From contig NZ_CP073748.1 in the NCBI RefSeq assembly GCF_024398035.1, positions 2,579,520 through 2,643,519 on the forward strand: a DNA stretch of 64,000 nt. Reading direction: 5' to 3'. The position numbers and the translations under genes are program-made. Of the stretch, positions 45,233 through 53,942 are shown piece after piece. The DNA comes from Kordiimonas sp. SCSIO 12603. Lineage in GTDB: Bacteria; Pseudomonadota; Alphaproteobacteria; Sphingomonadales; Kordiimonadaceae. The notes under the pieces are model-generated. The model saw nothing but the letters and a program-made list of their open reading frames with translations. It did no database searches and had not been told where the DNA came from. Position 1 is the stretch's first letter. The number at the start of each line of letters is the position of its first letter.

Positions 45233-45923
45233 ATGGTCCCTTACTCGTTTCTTCAGCTCGAATGACAATATCAACTCGCTCGGAGTTTGCCAACTCTTTG
45301 CGATAACTCAGGTTTTTTCGTGTATCAGCATAGCCAAGTACAGTAATAGGCTTACGATACCCATACTCTGTCAAGGCACCTGCGACGATCCGAGCTCTAG
45401 CCATAGACAGTTCCCAATTTGATCGGAATTTCCCTGAACTAACCGGTACAGCATCAGTATGCCCTGCAACACGAATACTATTCCGAATTTGCACCAAGGT
45501 GCCAGCTAAGGCACGCAGGCTTCTCTCTGCGTCAGGCACCAGCTCAACATCTTTGCGCTTGAAGAACATTTCAGCTGGAAAAGACACCAACACCTCTTCA
45601 CCACGCCGGATAACCTTCGTCCCTTCGAATCCCGGGTATCTCTCAAGCATCTGCTCCATCGATTCCCTTAGATAGGTCAAATTCAAACCCAGGGCTGGAT
45701 TTCTCTGGAGTTCCTTAGCTGTTTCATTTGGCGTTACCCGACTTACATTGCGCTCAGGATTAAACTGTCTTGCCATGGAATCTATCACATTTTGCCATGT
45801 CTCCTGGCGCACGCTGCTCACAGAAAACATAAGTACAAAAAATGTTAAGAGTAGAGATAGAAGGTCGGCAAATGTTACCATCCAAGAAGCGCTTGATACT
45901 TCATCTTGTACGTTCTTTTTCAT
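45219..45923 (-). CDS. motB: MotB-like flagellar stator protein
   Basis: A 234-residue protein with one N-terminal membrane helix: SSASWMVTFADLLSLLLTFFVLMF, in which the aspartate is the expected proton-binding residue (the Asp32 position in E. coli). The C-terminal OmpA-like peptidoglycan-binding domain shows VAGHTDAVPVSSGKFRSNWELSMARA and LGYADTRKN. It overlaps the second MotB-like gene by 4 bases upstream. No motA gene is in the window, so the partner must lie elsewhere. Confidence 0.88.
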   Translation of the reverse strand: MKKNVQDEVSSASWMVTFADLLSLLLTFFVLMFSVSSVRQETWQNVIDSMARQFNPERNVSRVTPNETAKELQRNPALGLNLTYLRESMEQMLERYPGFEGTKVIRRGEEVLVSFPAEMFFKRKDVELVPDAERSLRALAGTLVQIRNSIRVAGHTDAVPVSSGKFRSNWELSMARARIVAGALTEYGYRKPITVLGYADTRKNLSYRKELANSERVDIVIRAEETSKGPYDLF

Positions 45924-46609
45924 GGAGCTTCACTCCCATTTTCAAAACGTACTGGCGGAACATTCCTGAATGCTGCCAATATCTTACCTTCAGGTATCTG
46001 TATGAAGCCAGTATGAAACATACCATCAGGTACGCCCTGAAGTTTCATAAAACGAGCAATAGCACCAGCTCTTCTGACCGCGAATTCCTGACTACGGGTT
46101 AAATTTCGTGACACCAGCCCTTCGCCAGATCCAAACATAAAAGCGACATTCCGTGTTTCATTGTTTTCACGGTTCAAAACAAGCTTTGCTACTCGGTCCA
46201 GGAATGGCTCCATATCAGGACGAATTCTAAAAGAACCTTTTTCGAAAAAGCTATCAGCTGGTAATTCCACCTCATACACTAATCCTTTATTGATAGAGAA
46301 TTTGCCGTTAACATCAAATTCTCCACCAAAGGAACGGCTTAATTCAATCAGAAGTGGGTCATTTTCAGGCTTTACCTCATCATTCGGCAGTGTTGTTTGT
46401 TCACCAGGCTGGCGGCTTTGATCATCGCTTTCCTTGGAAAACGCAGCATTCACACCTTTCATGACTTCCTGCGCTTTCGATGTTTTCTGCTCAGAAACAG
46501 CATTAAGCATTATGAAAAAAGCCAGCAAAATCATATACAAGGCAACAAAAAGCCCCATGGTAGTATCCGTACCAAAGAGCCTTTTCGTATGCTGATCTTC
46601 GTTAAACAT
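45920..46609 (-). CDS. Second MotB-like membrane protein with degenerate OmpA domain
   Basis: A 229-residue protein with one membrane helix TTMGLFVALYMILLAFFIMLNAVSE, a Gln/Glu-rich linker and a C-terminal region with OmpA-like ordering (FFEKGSFRIRPDMEPFLDRVAKLVL, RRAGAIARFMKLQG), but without the canonical TDxxG and N-x-x-L-S-x-x-R peptidoglycan signature. An aspartate in FGTDTTMG precedes the helix. It overlaps motB by 4 bases. It may be an extra stator component specific to Alphaproteobacteria; function unknown. Confidence 0.65.
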   Translation of the reverse strand: MFNEDQHTKRLFGTDTTMGLFVALYMILLAFFIMLNAVSEQKTSKAQEVMKGVNAAFSKESDDQSRQPGEQTTLPNDEVKPENDPLLIELSRSFGGEFDVNGKFSINKGLVYEVELPADSFFEKGSFRIRPDMEPFLDRVAKLVLNRENNETRNVAFMFGSGEGLVSRNLTRSQEFAVRRAGAIARFMKLQGVPDGMFHTGFIQIPEGKILAAFRNVPPVRFENGSEAP

Positions 46610-46628
46610 CTAGGAAGCGCCGTGCACC

Positions 46629-47279
46629 TTAGTCAAAACTAGCAAGAAGGGCGTCAATTTCATCCTGAGTATTGCCTTCACCTTCAAGCTGAGGACCGTG
46701 AAGAAGATCTGTATCATTCACTGCCACCCCTTCAGCGTCAGTTTCAATCTCATCTTCTGGTTCGGCAATATAATCATCGCCGATGGCATCAGCGAGTGAG
46801 TTAAGGCGTGTTTCAAGCTCAACCAACGTACGATTTACCTTAGTAATTCGTTGTCCAGTGATGTCTTGGAAACTAGAAGCCTGGAATAGATTTATAGACA
46901 GTTCAGAGAGTTTTTCTGACTGCTCTCCTTCAGTATCTTCAGACATTTTCTCTAACTGTTCAGCCGCATCCATAATAGTATTTGCAGCTTCATCTGTTGC
47001 CGTCACTACAGCATCCAACTGAACGTTAGCGTCAGGAATATCTCGATTAGATAAAGACTTTGCTTGAACACCGAAGAGTTCATCTTTAGCCGCGCCTATA
47101 AAAAAGAGCAGTTCTCGAAGTTCTTCTGCCACCTGCCCTAGTTCGTTGTCGTGGTGACTACCTTTAACAAGAGATTCTACGACACTGGCAATATCAGAAA
47201 CAGGTACGTTATCGCCCAAATCCTGCTTAAGTGCCGCCGTTCGTTCTTCCAAACTAATCGTATTTGCCTGATTTAACAT
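46629..47279 (-). CDS. cheZ: Chemotaxis phosphatase CheZ
   Basis: A 216-residue, mostly helical protein that dephosphorylates CheY-P. The catalytic segment SSFQDITGQRI places Asp139 and Gln143 in the D-x3-Q arrangement of E. coli CheZ (Asp143/Gln147). The C-terminal 12 residues, QDEIDALLASFD, form the CheY-binding tail after an acidic linker. Located 19 bases upstream of the MotB-like gene and 34 after the MotE-like gene. No cheA or cheY gene is in this window. Confidence 0.92.
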   Translation of the reverse strand: MLNQANTISLEERTAALKQDLGDNVPVSDIASVVESLVKGSHHDNELGQVAEELRELLFFIGAAKDELFGVQAKSLSNRDIPDANVQLDAVVTATDEAANTIMDAAEQLEKMSEDTEGEQSEKLSELSINLFQASSFQDITGQRITKVNRTLVELETRLNSLADAIGDDYIAEPEDEIETDAEGVAVNDTDLLHGPQLEGEGNTQDEIDALLASFD

Positions 47280-47313
47280 TTCATACTCCGTGCCTGCTAG
47301 GTGCAGGTTATTG

Positions 47314-47979
47314 TTATTGATTTAGCGGCTGCAAATCAGAGATATCTGGCGGGGCAGCACGTGTCGCCAATTCTGTCGTTAACCTCGAAGCCTTTGCCGC
47401 GGTCATTTTCCCCATAAGTGCGGCAACTTTAGGCGCCTTCATTCGCGTAACCAGATCAACCTGAGTTTGGAGGCTAAGCTGTTCGAAACGAGGCGCAGCA
47501 TCTTTCGGCTTCATTTTTTCATACACATCAACGATGGCTTTCAATTTTTCATTTTCACGCTCATCGTAAATGCGAAGCTGTTCTTTGATGCTTTTTTCAA
47601 GAAGCTCAAGCTGCGTAATTTTCTTTTCAATGCGCTGTTCGGTGGAAGACAACAATTGCTCTTGCAGTTCCAGTTGTTTTTCACGCTGTTCCAGCTCAAG
47701 ACGACGTTGCCGAAGCTGTGTCAGAAGCTTTTCCTCTTCATTAGCCCTTAACCCAACAATCTTAGGCATCTGTGGCGCAGGCTGGGCCTGTTCAGCAGCT
47801 GGTTTTTGATCTTCCTGAGGTTGATTATCGTTCTGTTCAGTTTCCTGAGCGGCCTGAACTGGTGCACCTAACAATTCTACGCCCGTGTATATATCCACTG
47901 CCCGCATGGTTAGCGCCACAGCTGCACAACCGATCAGCATTGGAAATAATCTAACACGGCTTAATGAAACACCACTCAT
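47314..47979 (-). CDS. MotE-like motility protein (MgtE_N-type C-terminus)
   Basis: A 221-residue protein with a signal-anchor near residues 11-28, a Gln/Pro-rich linker, a long coiled coil (roughly residues 80-150; LLTQLRQRRLELEQREKQLE) and a C-terminal MgtE_N-like segment (MKPKDAAPRFEQLSLQTQVDLVTRMKAPKVAALMGKM). This is the layout of MotE/FlbB-type proteins, which in Rhizobiales act as a chaperone for MotC in the periplasm. Its position between DUF6468 and cheZ fits a motility role. Confidence 0.78.
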   Translation of the reverse strand: MSGVSLSRVRLFPMLIGCAAVALTMRAVDIYTGVELLGAPVQAAQETEQNDNQPQEDQKPAAEQAQPAPQMPKIVGLRANEEEKLLTQLRQRRLELEQREKQLELQEQLLSSTEQRIEKKITQLELLEKSIKEQLRIYDERENEKLKAIVDVYEKMKPKDAAPRFEQLSLQTQVDLVTRMKAPKVAALMGKMTAAKASRLTTELATRAAPPDISDLQPLNQ

Positions 47980-48000
47980 TGCCTTATCCTCATCTATCCC

Positions 48001-48417
48001 TTAGCGCGCCTCACGAAGCGCCGCTAAAATTTCTTCCTGCTGCTTTTTACTCGCGCTTGTTTCAGCAGGAGCTTGCTGTTTTTTTGCGGCAGAAGCGCCA
48101 GAAAGACCGCGCTCAATCCGATCTGCTAAATTGTTACCGGCCTCAGTTATCATGCCAAGCTCATCCGCAATAGCAGAGGCTTTTTTACCCTCGATTTGAA
48201 GCCTACCTTCGATCTCCGTAGCAGATGTCTTCAAATTAGCTACACTCCTCTGAGCATCCACCACTGCAGTATTCAGCTGATCAACCAGTGCACGTAATTC
48301 TGCCTGACCAGATTTAATAGTTCCTAAACGTCGGTAAACAATTGTGCATACAACGATCACAGAAACTAGAAGAACGGCTAAAATGCCATCAACAATCAGT
48401 GTTGATATCTCTGTCAC
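48001..48417 (-). CDS. DUF6468 membrane protein of the flagellar cluster
   Basis: A 138-residue protein: one N-terminal membrane helix (LIVDGILAVLLVSVIVVCTIVY), then an amphipathic coiled coil (LRALVDQLNTAVVDAQRSVANL) and an alanine/lysine-rich tail. This small protein is regularly found directly after fliM in Alphaproteobacteria and was named only by domain number. It starts 11 bases after fliM. Its role in the flagellum is unknown. Confidence 0.8.
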   Translation of the reverse strand: MTEISTLIVDGILAVLLVSVIVVCTIVYRRLGTIKSGQAELRALVDQLNTAVVDAQRSVANLKTSATEIEGRLQIEGKKASAIADELGMITEAGNNLADRIERGLSGASAAKKQQAPAETSASKKQQEEILAALREAR

Positions 48418-48428
48418 ACCAAAGCCCT

Positions 48429-49577
48429 CTATTCTATTTCCAGATTCTGCAAACGTTCAGCCTGCTGACGAACCTGCACCGCAACATGCTGCCCTGAACG
48501 GCCAATGGCACCGCTCAACATGGCAACTTCACCACATTTTAGCACAACATCATCTTTAGGTGTCTTATTAAATACGATGGTTTGGCCGACTTCCATATTC
48601 ATCACTTCACGAAGCGACATGCTGGTTTCATCCATAATCGCACGAAGTTCCACATTTGCGCGCCATAACTCTGTCGCCAAGTGTGTTTCCCAGATGGTAT
48701 CTCGCCCAAACTTCTCCCCCATAAAGCGCTGTAGAAGAAGCTCACGAACTGGTTCAAGCGTAGCGTATGGGAATAGAATTTCGCAGCGGCCACCACGATC
48801 TTCCATATCAACACGCAGTTTGATCAGAACCGCTGCGTTAGGCGGTCGCGCAATTGTTGCGAACCTTGGATTTGTCTCCAACCTATCGAAGGTGAAGTTA
48901 ACTGGGCTAAGTGGCTCAAACGCACCACACATATCCCTAAGGATCACAGAAATCATCCGCTCAACGAGGGTTTGCTCGATCGTTGTATAAGGACGTCCTT
49001 CAATTCGCATTGCAGCGGTACCACGACGGCCACCAAGAAGCACGTCCACAATGGAATAGATCAAGCTGGAATCAATGGTCATCAGGCCATAGTTATCCCA
49101 CTCTTCCGCACGAAATACCGCTAACATAGCTGGTAAAGGAATAGAGTTCAGATAATCACCAAAACGAACCGATGTAATATTATCAAGGGAAACTTCGATA
49201 TTGTCTGACGTGAAGTTCCGAAGAGAAGTAGACATCATACGGACCATACGGTCAAAGATGATATCAAGCATTGGCAAGCGTTCGTAGGAAACCAGCGCAC
49301 TGTTAATAAGTGCGTGGATGCCCGTCATCTCACCATCGGCACCATCACCGTCAAAGCCTAGAAGGCTATCGATTTCATCCTGATCAAGTACCCGGCCAGG
49401 TGAAGGGCCACTACCATCGTCGTCTTCGGCATCACCGTCGCCGTCACCACCAGCCATGGCCTCCCATTCGGCGGCCATTTCATCCTGATCGACTTCTTCT
49501 TCATCATCGCCGCCAGCCATAGCTGCCCACTCGGCTGCTACCGCTTCATCATCAATTGGTTCGTCATCTTCAGCCAT
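48429..49577 (-). CDS. fliM: Flagellar motor switch protein FliM
   Basis: C-ring protein of 382 residues that binds CheY-P. The CheY-binding motif LDQDEIDSLLGFD, normally at the very N-terminus, lies at residues 64-76 after an acidic extension containing two copies of AAEWxAMAGGD (14-24 and 35-45). The middle CheC-like domain (GEMTGIHALINSALVSYERLPML ... SIVDVLLGGRRG) and the C-terminal SpoA domain (VGQTIVFNKTPKDDVVLKCG) are complete. It follows fliL by 35 bases and precedes the DUF6468 gene. Confidence 0.95.
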   Translation of the reverse strand: MAEDDEPIDDEAVAAEWAAMAGGDDEEEVDQDEMAAEWEAMAGGDGDGDAEDDDGSGPSPGRVLDQDEIDSLLGFDGDGADGEMTGIHALINSALVSYERLPMLDIIFDRMVRMMSTSLRNFTSDNIEVSLDNITSVRFGDYLNSIPLPAMLAVFRAEEWDNYGLMTIDSSLIYSIVDVLLGGRRGTAAMRIEGRPYTTIEQTLVERMISVILRDMCGAFEPLSPVNFTFDRLETNPRFATIARPPNAAVLIKLRVDMEDRGGRCEILFPYATLEPVRELLLQRFMGEKFGRDTIWETHLATELWRANVELRAIMDETSMSLREVMNMEVGQTIVFNKTPKDDVVLKCGEVAMLSGAIGRSGQHVAVQVRQQAERLQNLEIE

Positions 49578-49612
49578 ACATAACCCTCAAGCAGCGCCAA
49601 CACGCCAACTTA

Positions 49613-50197
49613 TTACCCCTGAATCAGAAACTCTTGAAAGAGCACATCTTTAACACGCGTAGGAGCAACCGCCTGATTAATTCTCATCAATAATTCTTCT
49701 TTGAGCCTGAACACGCCAGCAGCCCCTTCAAGGTCACTTGGACGCAACTCTCTCATATAAGTGTTAAACTCATCTAAAATGCGTGGAAGCTTCACTTCAA
49801 GGTCAGCTCTGTAGCTTTCCCGGTCAATTTCCAAAGAAATTTGAGTTTTAAGAAAACTAGTGCCCTCTCCGCCTGTATTCAAATTATACAATTGAGGCGG
49901 TAATTCATAAAACAACAGGGCCAGCTCTTCCTGCGGCTTATCTTGCTCAAGCTGTTCGGCGTCACGCTTATCTGCAGCTTCTTGTGCTAGTTGTTCCAGT
50001 TCAGCATCATCAGCTGGCTCATCCGCAACGTCATCATCACTGCCCAAAAGGGACATCACAATAAATCCGACAGCAAGCAACACTACAGCCCCACCACCAA
50101 GCATGATGATTTTCTTGCCGCTAAACTTCTTCTTTTCCAAACCTTCAACTAGCTCTGCTTCACCTAAGGTTTCTTCTGCCTGATTGTCGTCTGCCAT
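49613..50197 (-). CDS. fliL: Flagellar basal-body protein FliL
   Basis: A 194-residue single-pass inner-membrane protein that supports stator function around the rotor. The membrane helix is IIMLGGGAVVLLAVGFIVMSLL, followed by an acidic glutamate/glutamine-rich linker and the periplasmic SPFH-like domain (FLKTQISLEIDRESYRADLEVKLPRILDEFNTYMRELRPSDLEG) and FQEFLIQG. It is the first gene of the minus-strand motility block. Confidence 0.93.
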   Translation of the reverse strand: MADDNQAEETLGEAELVEGLEKKKFSGKKIIMLGGGAVVLLAVGFIVMSLLGSDDDVADEPADDAELEQLAQEAADKRDAEQLEQDKPQEELALLFYELPPQLYNLNTGGEGTSFLKTQISLEIDRESYRADLEVKLPRILDEFNTYMRELRPSDLEGAAGVFRLKEELLMRINQAVAPTRVKDVLFQEFLIQG

Positions 50198-50502
50198 TTG
50201 AGCCTCTCATACAAAAGCAAAATACTTTTACCGTATTCTCCCAACTTTATCTTGAATTACACATAGTTAACAACCCGTGAAGGTAAAAAAACTTATTCGT
50301 GAAACTCCTTACACATTTTTTGCCCGCTAGCAGGCAATTTTTGTGGGTACTTTTTACTCCTCACGCTCAAACCTTTTTCAAAAATCATAACTAAGTAATT
50401 GATTTATAATGATTTCGTAAACTGGCATGCTTCCTGCTAGTTAATGGGCCAAACAATAAATTCTGTGACAAACAGTAAAAACTGTGACTACAGGAGAGAA
50501 AA
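50198..50502. other. Divergent regulatory region between fliL and flgF
   Basis: 305 bases with no credible gene. It contains an 18-base imperfect palindrome at 50320-50337 (TTGCCCGCTAGCAGGCAA, one mismatched pair) and the sigma-54-type promoter at 50423-50438. The palindrome could be an enhancer-type regulator site about 86 bases before the promoter, or the site controlling fliL on the other strand. No minus-strand sigma-54 site for fliL was found. Confidence 0.55.
50423..50438 (+). promoter_or_regulatory. Sigma-54 (-24/-12) promoter of flgF
   Basis: TGGCATGCTTCCTGCT, with GG and GC ten bases apart as the RpoN core requires. Only the sixth base (T for C) and the twelfth differ from TGGCACGNNNNTTGCW. 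It lies 64 bases before the flgF start, which suits a transcript starting about 12 bases after the GC element. Confidence 0.8.
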
Positions 50503-51249
50503 ATGGATACGGCTTTATTCGTAGGCATGGCCCATAGAGAGGCCCTCAAAAGAAGAATGGATGTTGTTGCACACAACATCGCTAACATGTCTACCACCGC
50601 CTTTAACAAGGAGCGTGTGGTATTTCGTCAGTTGTTGATTGACGCACCTGGTGCAGATGCAACAAAAGGCGGCAAGATTTCCTATGTGCAGGATCACGGC
50701 ATTGTCCGTAACCTGGATATTGGCACACCTATTCCTTCAAATAATCCTCTTGATGTATTTATTAATGGTCGCGGGTACCTATCCGTTCAGGGTAGCGACG
50801 GAGAGACCGTCTATACACGCAATGGCCGGATGACGATTGATATTGACCGCAACTTAGCACTTCTTTCTGGAGAAAAAGTGCTCGATGAAAATGGCCAAAC
50901 GATCGATTTTGATGAAGATGATGTGAATATTACCATTGCCGATGATGGCACCATTTCCACAAATAATGGCGAAAAAGGTAAAATCACCATTGTTCAATTC
51001 CAAAACGAACAAGCCATGAAACGTCGCGGCGCATCACTTTATGAAACTGATCAAACACCGATTGAACCTGAAAACGTTACGGATGTTATGATCAAAAGCA
51101 AAGCCTATGAAAGCTCCAACGTGAACGCCGTTGAATCCATGGTTGAGATGATTGACGTCCTTCGCGCTTATCAAAAAGCCGACAAAACCAGCAACGATTA
51201 TCAAGAGATGCGTGAAGACGCCCTCAGAAGATTGGCACGCGTTCAATAA
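50503..51249 (+). CDS. flgF: Flagellar proximal rod protein FlgF
   Basis: Rod protein of 248 residues. N-terminal MDTALFVGMAHREALKRRMDVVAHNIANMSTTAFNKERVVF holds the ANNxAN-type rod motif, and the C-terminal YESSNVNAVESMVEMIDVLRAYQKADK is the matching coiled-coil helix. The length fits FlgF rather than the longer FlgG. AGGAGAG at 50492-50498 is a good ribosome site. First gene of the flgF-G-A-H operon. Confidence 0.95.
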   Translation: MDTALFVGMAHREALKRRMDVVAHNIANMSTTAFNKERVVFRQLLIDAPGADATKGGKISYVQDHGIVRNLDIGTPIPSNNPLDVFINGRGYLSVQGSDGETVYTRNGRMTIDIDRNLALLSGEKVLDENGQTIDFDEDDVNITIADDGTISTNNGEKGKITIVQFQNEQAMKRRGASLYETDQTPIEPENVTDVMIKSKAYESSNVNAVESMVEMIDVLRAYQKADKTSNDYQEMREDALRRLARVQ

Positions 51250-51280
51250 CGCCAATCATAGTTGAGGAAAGGAAAGACCA

Positions 51281-52066
51281 ATGAAAGCACTTAGTACAGC
51301 AGCAACAGGCATGTTAGCGCAGCAACTGAACATTGATGTTGTTTCAAACAATATTGCTAACCTGAACACCACTGGCTTCAAGCGCCAGCGCGCTGAATTT
51401 CAGGATCTACTCTACCAGAATATTGAACGTGTTGGTGCCAACTCTTCAAACGCAGGCACAGTTGTTCCGAGCGGTATTCAAGTAGGTGTCGGTGTTCGCA
51501 CGGCAGGTGTTTACAGGATTACAGATCAGGGTGCTCTCCAAAATACTGGCAACATCTATGATATAGCCATTAACGGCAAAGGCTTTTTCCAGATCCAGCT
51601 TCCTGACAACACTGAATCTTATACACGCGCAGGGTCATTCCAGATCGACAACCAGGGCCGTTTGGTAACACCACAAGGTTACCCCGTTCAGCCAGGCATC
51701 AACATCCCTCAGGGCGCTGTTGATGTGACAATAAACGAACAAGGTGAAGTATTTGCCATTCAGGATGGACAGGTAGCCCCTACACAGATTGGACAGCTTG
51801 ATCTTGCGATCTTCCCGAACGAGGTTGGCCTTGAAGCGATCGGTAACAACATGTTCCTCGAATCTCAGGCGTCAGGTGCACCAATCATCTCCAACCCGGG
51901 TGAGATCGGATACGGTACGGTTGTTCAAGGCTTCCTTGAAAACGCTAACGTGAATGCAGTGAATGAGATTACAGCAATGATCTCCGCACAGCGCGCTTAC
52001 GAGCTAAATTCCAAGGTAATCCAGACAGCCGATGAGATGCTTTCTGCTGCCAATAACCTTCGTTAA
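51281..52066 (+). CDS. flgG: Flagellar distal rod protein FlgG
   Basis: Distal rod protein of 261 residues, the standard length. It begins MKALSTAATGMLAQQLNIDVVSNNIANLNTTGFKRQRAEFQDLLYQ and ends NVNAVNEITAMISAQRAYELNSKVIQTADEMLSAANNLR, both textbook FlgG. Gap of 31 bases to flgF with GAGGAAAGG before the ATG. It polymerises after FlgF at the distal end of the rod. Confidence 0.97.
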   Translation: MKALSTAATGMLAQQLNIDVVSNNIANLNTTGFKRQRAEFQDLLYQNIERVGANSSNAGTVVPSGIQVGVGVRTAGVYRITDQGALQNTGNIYDIAINGKGFFQIQLPDNTESYTRAGSFQIDNQGRLVTPQGYPVQPGINIPQGAVDVTINEQGEVFAIQDGQVAPTQIGQLDLAIFPNEVGLEAIGNNMFLESQASGAPIISNPGEIGYGTVVQGFLENANVNAVNEITAMISAQRAYELNSKVIQTADEMLSAANNLR

Positions 52067-52078
52067 TAGGAGGCACTG

Positions 52079-53044
52079 ATGCGGTTCCATAAGAATATAA
52101 GTAACTTCCTACTTAGCTCAGCACTTATCGCGGCAGCCACAACAGCCACGTGGGCAGCTGACCTTCAAGAGCGATTAGTTGTAGATGAGGGAGTTATTCG
52201 CCTTTCTGATATCTTCACAGATACAGGTATTCACGGTGATGAAATTATTATGGAGGCCCCTGCTCCGGGCAAACGCACACAGCTAAGCAATTACCAGCTC
52301 ACCAAGCTTGCAGAAAAATATGAACTTGACTGGAACCGCCCAGCTTATCTGAAACGCATCTACATTGAGCGAGGAGGCATCCCTTTTAAAGGTAAAGACT
52401 TACAACAACTGGTAATGAACGAAATTCGAAACCAAGGGGTTGAAAGTGAACTTAATGTAAGAATTCATGGTCGCGTAAGAGGTATGTACCTGCCAACGGA
52501 TGCCACATTTGATGATGTGTATTTCGAAGAGTTCGAGATCAACGATCAACGTACCCGTTTTACAGCAAACATGATTTTGCCAACTGGCACAAAAGAACGC
52601 TCTGAACTCAGGATTTCTGGCGCGATTGAAGAAGTGCGCCTTATCCCAATGTTGAACAGTGTCGTTGGCCCAGGTGAAATCATTACCGCCGACCACATCA
52701 GCTGGGTTCGTTACCCCGTGAAACGGATTAACAGAAATACAATCCAATCCAGTAAAGAACTTATTGGCCATACTGTTCGTCGAGCACAGCAATCCGGCAA
52801 AGCCCTGATTAAAAATGACATTCGAGTGCCAGTAACAGTGGCACGAGGTTCAACGGTTACCATGCAGATCAGAGCTGGAAAAATGCTCCTTACTGCCGAA
52901 GGCCGTGCACTGGAAGAAGGCGGCAAAGGGGATGTGATCCGCGTCATGAATGAAAAATCCCACACCAGTGTGAATGCAAAAATCATCCATGCCGGATTAG
53001 TAGAAGTTCAATCAAACAGCACAAAGCTTGTTGCATCTCGCTAG
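52079..53044 (+). CDS. flgA: Flagellar P-ring assembly chaperone FlgA
   Basis: A 321-residue periplasmic chaperone for the P-ring protein FlgI. A signal peptide (residues 9-26, ending TWA) precedes a long N-terminal region, and the C-terminal SAF-type domain has VVGPGEIITADHISWVRYPVKRINRNTI and ARGSTVTMQIRAGKMLLTAEGRALEEGGKGD, the typical FlgA end. It is longer than the enterobacterial protein. AGGAGG sits 5-6 bases before the ATG. Confidence 0.92.
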   Translation: MRFHKNISNFLLSSALIAAATTATWAADLQERLVVDEGVIRLSDIFTDTGIHGDEIIMEAPAPGKRTQLSNYQLTKLAEKYELDWNRPAYLKRIYIERGGIPFKGKDLQQLVMNEIRNQGVESELNVRIHGRVRGMYLPTDATFDDVYFEEFEINDQRTRFTANMILPTGTKERSELRISGAIEEVRLIPMLNSVVGPGEIITADHISWVRYPVKRINRNTIQSSKELIGHTVRRAQQSGKALIKNDIRVPVTVARGSTVTMQIRAGKMLLTAEGRALEEGGKGDVIRVMNEKSHTSVNAKIIHAGLVEVQSNSTKLVASR

Positions 53045-53054
53045 GAGAATAAAA

Positions 53055-53837
53055 ATGCTAAAGAATACCTTAAAGAAAACCGGGTTGCTTATTGCGGTTA
53101 TTTCTCTGGCAGCATGTAGCGCAGGTGAGCGAATTGCCAATATTGGTAAAGCGCCAGATTTAACGCCAATTAAAGATATAAAGGCCCCTCCAGCACAGCG
53201 TTCTATCAGCCTACCAATGCCTGATACAAGAACCACCCGACCAAATGCGAACTCGCTATGGCGGACTGGCGCCAAAGCCTTCTTTAAAGACCAACGTGCA
53301 TCAAATATTGGCGATATTCTAACAGTTAACATCGCCATTGCGGACAATGCCCAGATTGGCAACACAACAACGCGTGCCCGTACAACTGAGGAAGGCGCTG
53401 GCCTAACCAATTTCCTTGGTTTTGAACAACAAATTCGTAATGTACTACACGGATCTGCACCAACCACGGGAACGGATAACCGACCAACTGTTAACCCTGC
53501 AACTCTTATAAACGCTGATTCATCAACATCTTATAACGGCACTGGCTCTGTTAACCGCAGCGAAGCGATTAACTTAACTCTTGCCGCTATCGTAACTGAC
53601 GTTCTTCCAAACGGTAATTTGGTAATTCAGGCACGTCAGGAAGTACGCGTAAACTTTGAGAAACGTGAAATGCTGCTAGCTGGCATCATCCGGCCGGAAG
53701 ACATTTCGTCCAGCAACCAGATTTCGCATACTCAAATTGCTGAAGCCCGTATCTCTTACGGAGGTAAAGGCCAAATTACCGATGTACAGCAACCGCGCTA
53801 TGGCCAACAGCTGTACGACATAGTTTTCCCATTCTAA
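53055..53837 (+). CDS. flgH: Flagellar L-ring lipoprotein FlgH
   Basis: Outer-membrane ring protein. The signal peptide ends LAAC, with lipidated Cys21. The core includes SLWRTGAKAFFKDQRASNIGDILTVNIAIADNA, GTGSVNRSEAINLTLAAIVTDVLPNGNLVIQARQEVRVNFEKREM and the C-terminal ISYGGKGQITDVQQPRYGQQLYDIVFPF. I place the start at the ATG at 53055, with AGGAG at 53043-53047; an in-frame upstream TTG at 53028 would fall inside flgA. Last gene of its operon, followed by a terminator. Confidence 0.95.
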   Translation: MLKNTLKKTGLLIAVISLAACSAGERIANIGKAPDLTPIKDIKAPPAQRSISLPMPDTRTTRPNANSLWRTGAKAFFKDQRASNIGDILTVNIAIADNAQIGNTTTRARTTEEGAGLTNFLGFEQQIRNVLHGSAPTTGTDNRPTVNPATLINADSSTSYNGTGSVNRSEAINLTLAAIVTDVLPNGNLVIQARQEVRVNFEKREMLLAGIIRPEDISSSNQISHTQIAEARISYGGKGQITDVQQPRYGQQLYDIVFPF

Positions 53838-53894
53838 TCAAACAAGGAGGTTCGTAAGGAACAGTTACATTTATCGAATAAAAGCCAACTTTAT

Positions 53895-53921
53895 AGCCGG
53901 TCCATTGGATCGGCTTTTTTT
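53895..53921 (+). terminator. Intrinsic terminator after flgH
   Basis: AGCCGGTCC / GGATCGGCT stem of 9 pairs including one G-U pair, loop ATT, followed by a run of seven T. It ends the flgF-G-A-H operon. Confidence 0.88.
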
Positions 53922-53942
53922 CTATTCCTACATGACAAGCAT

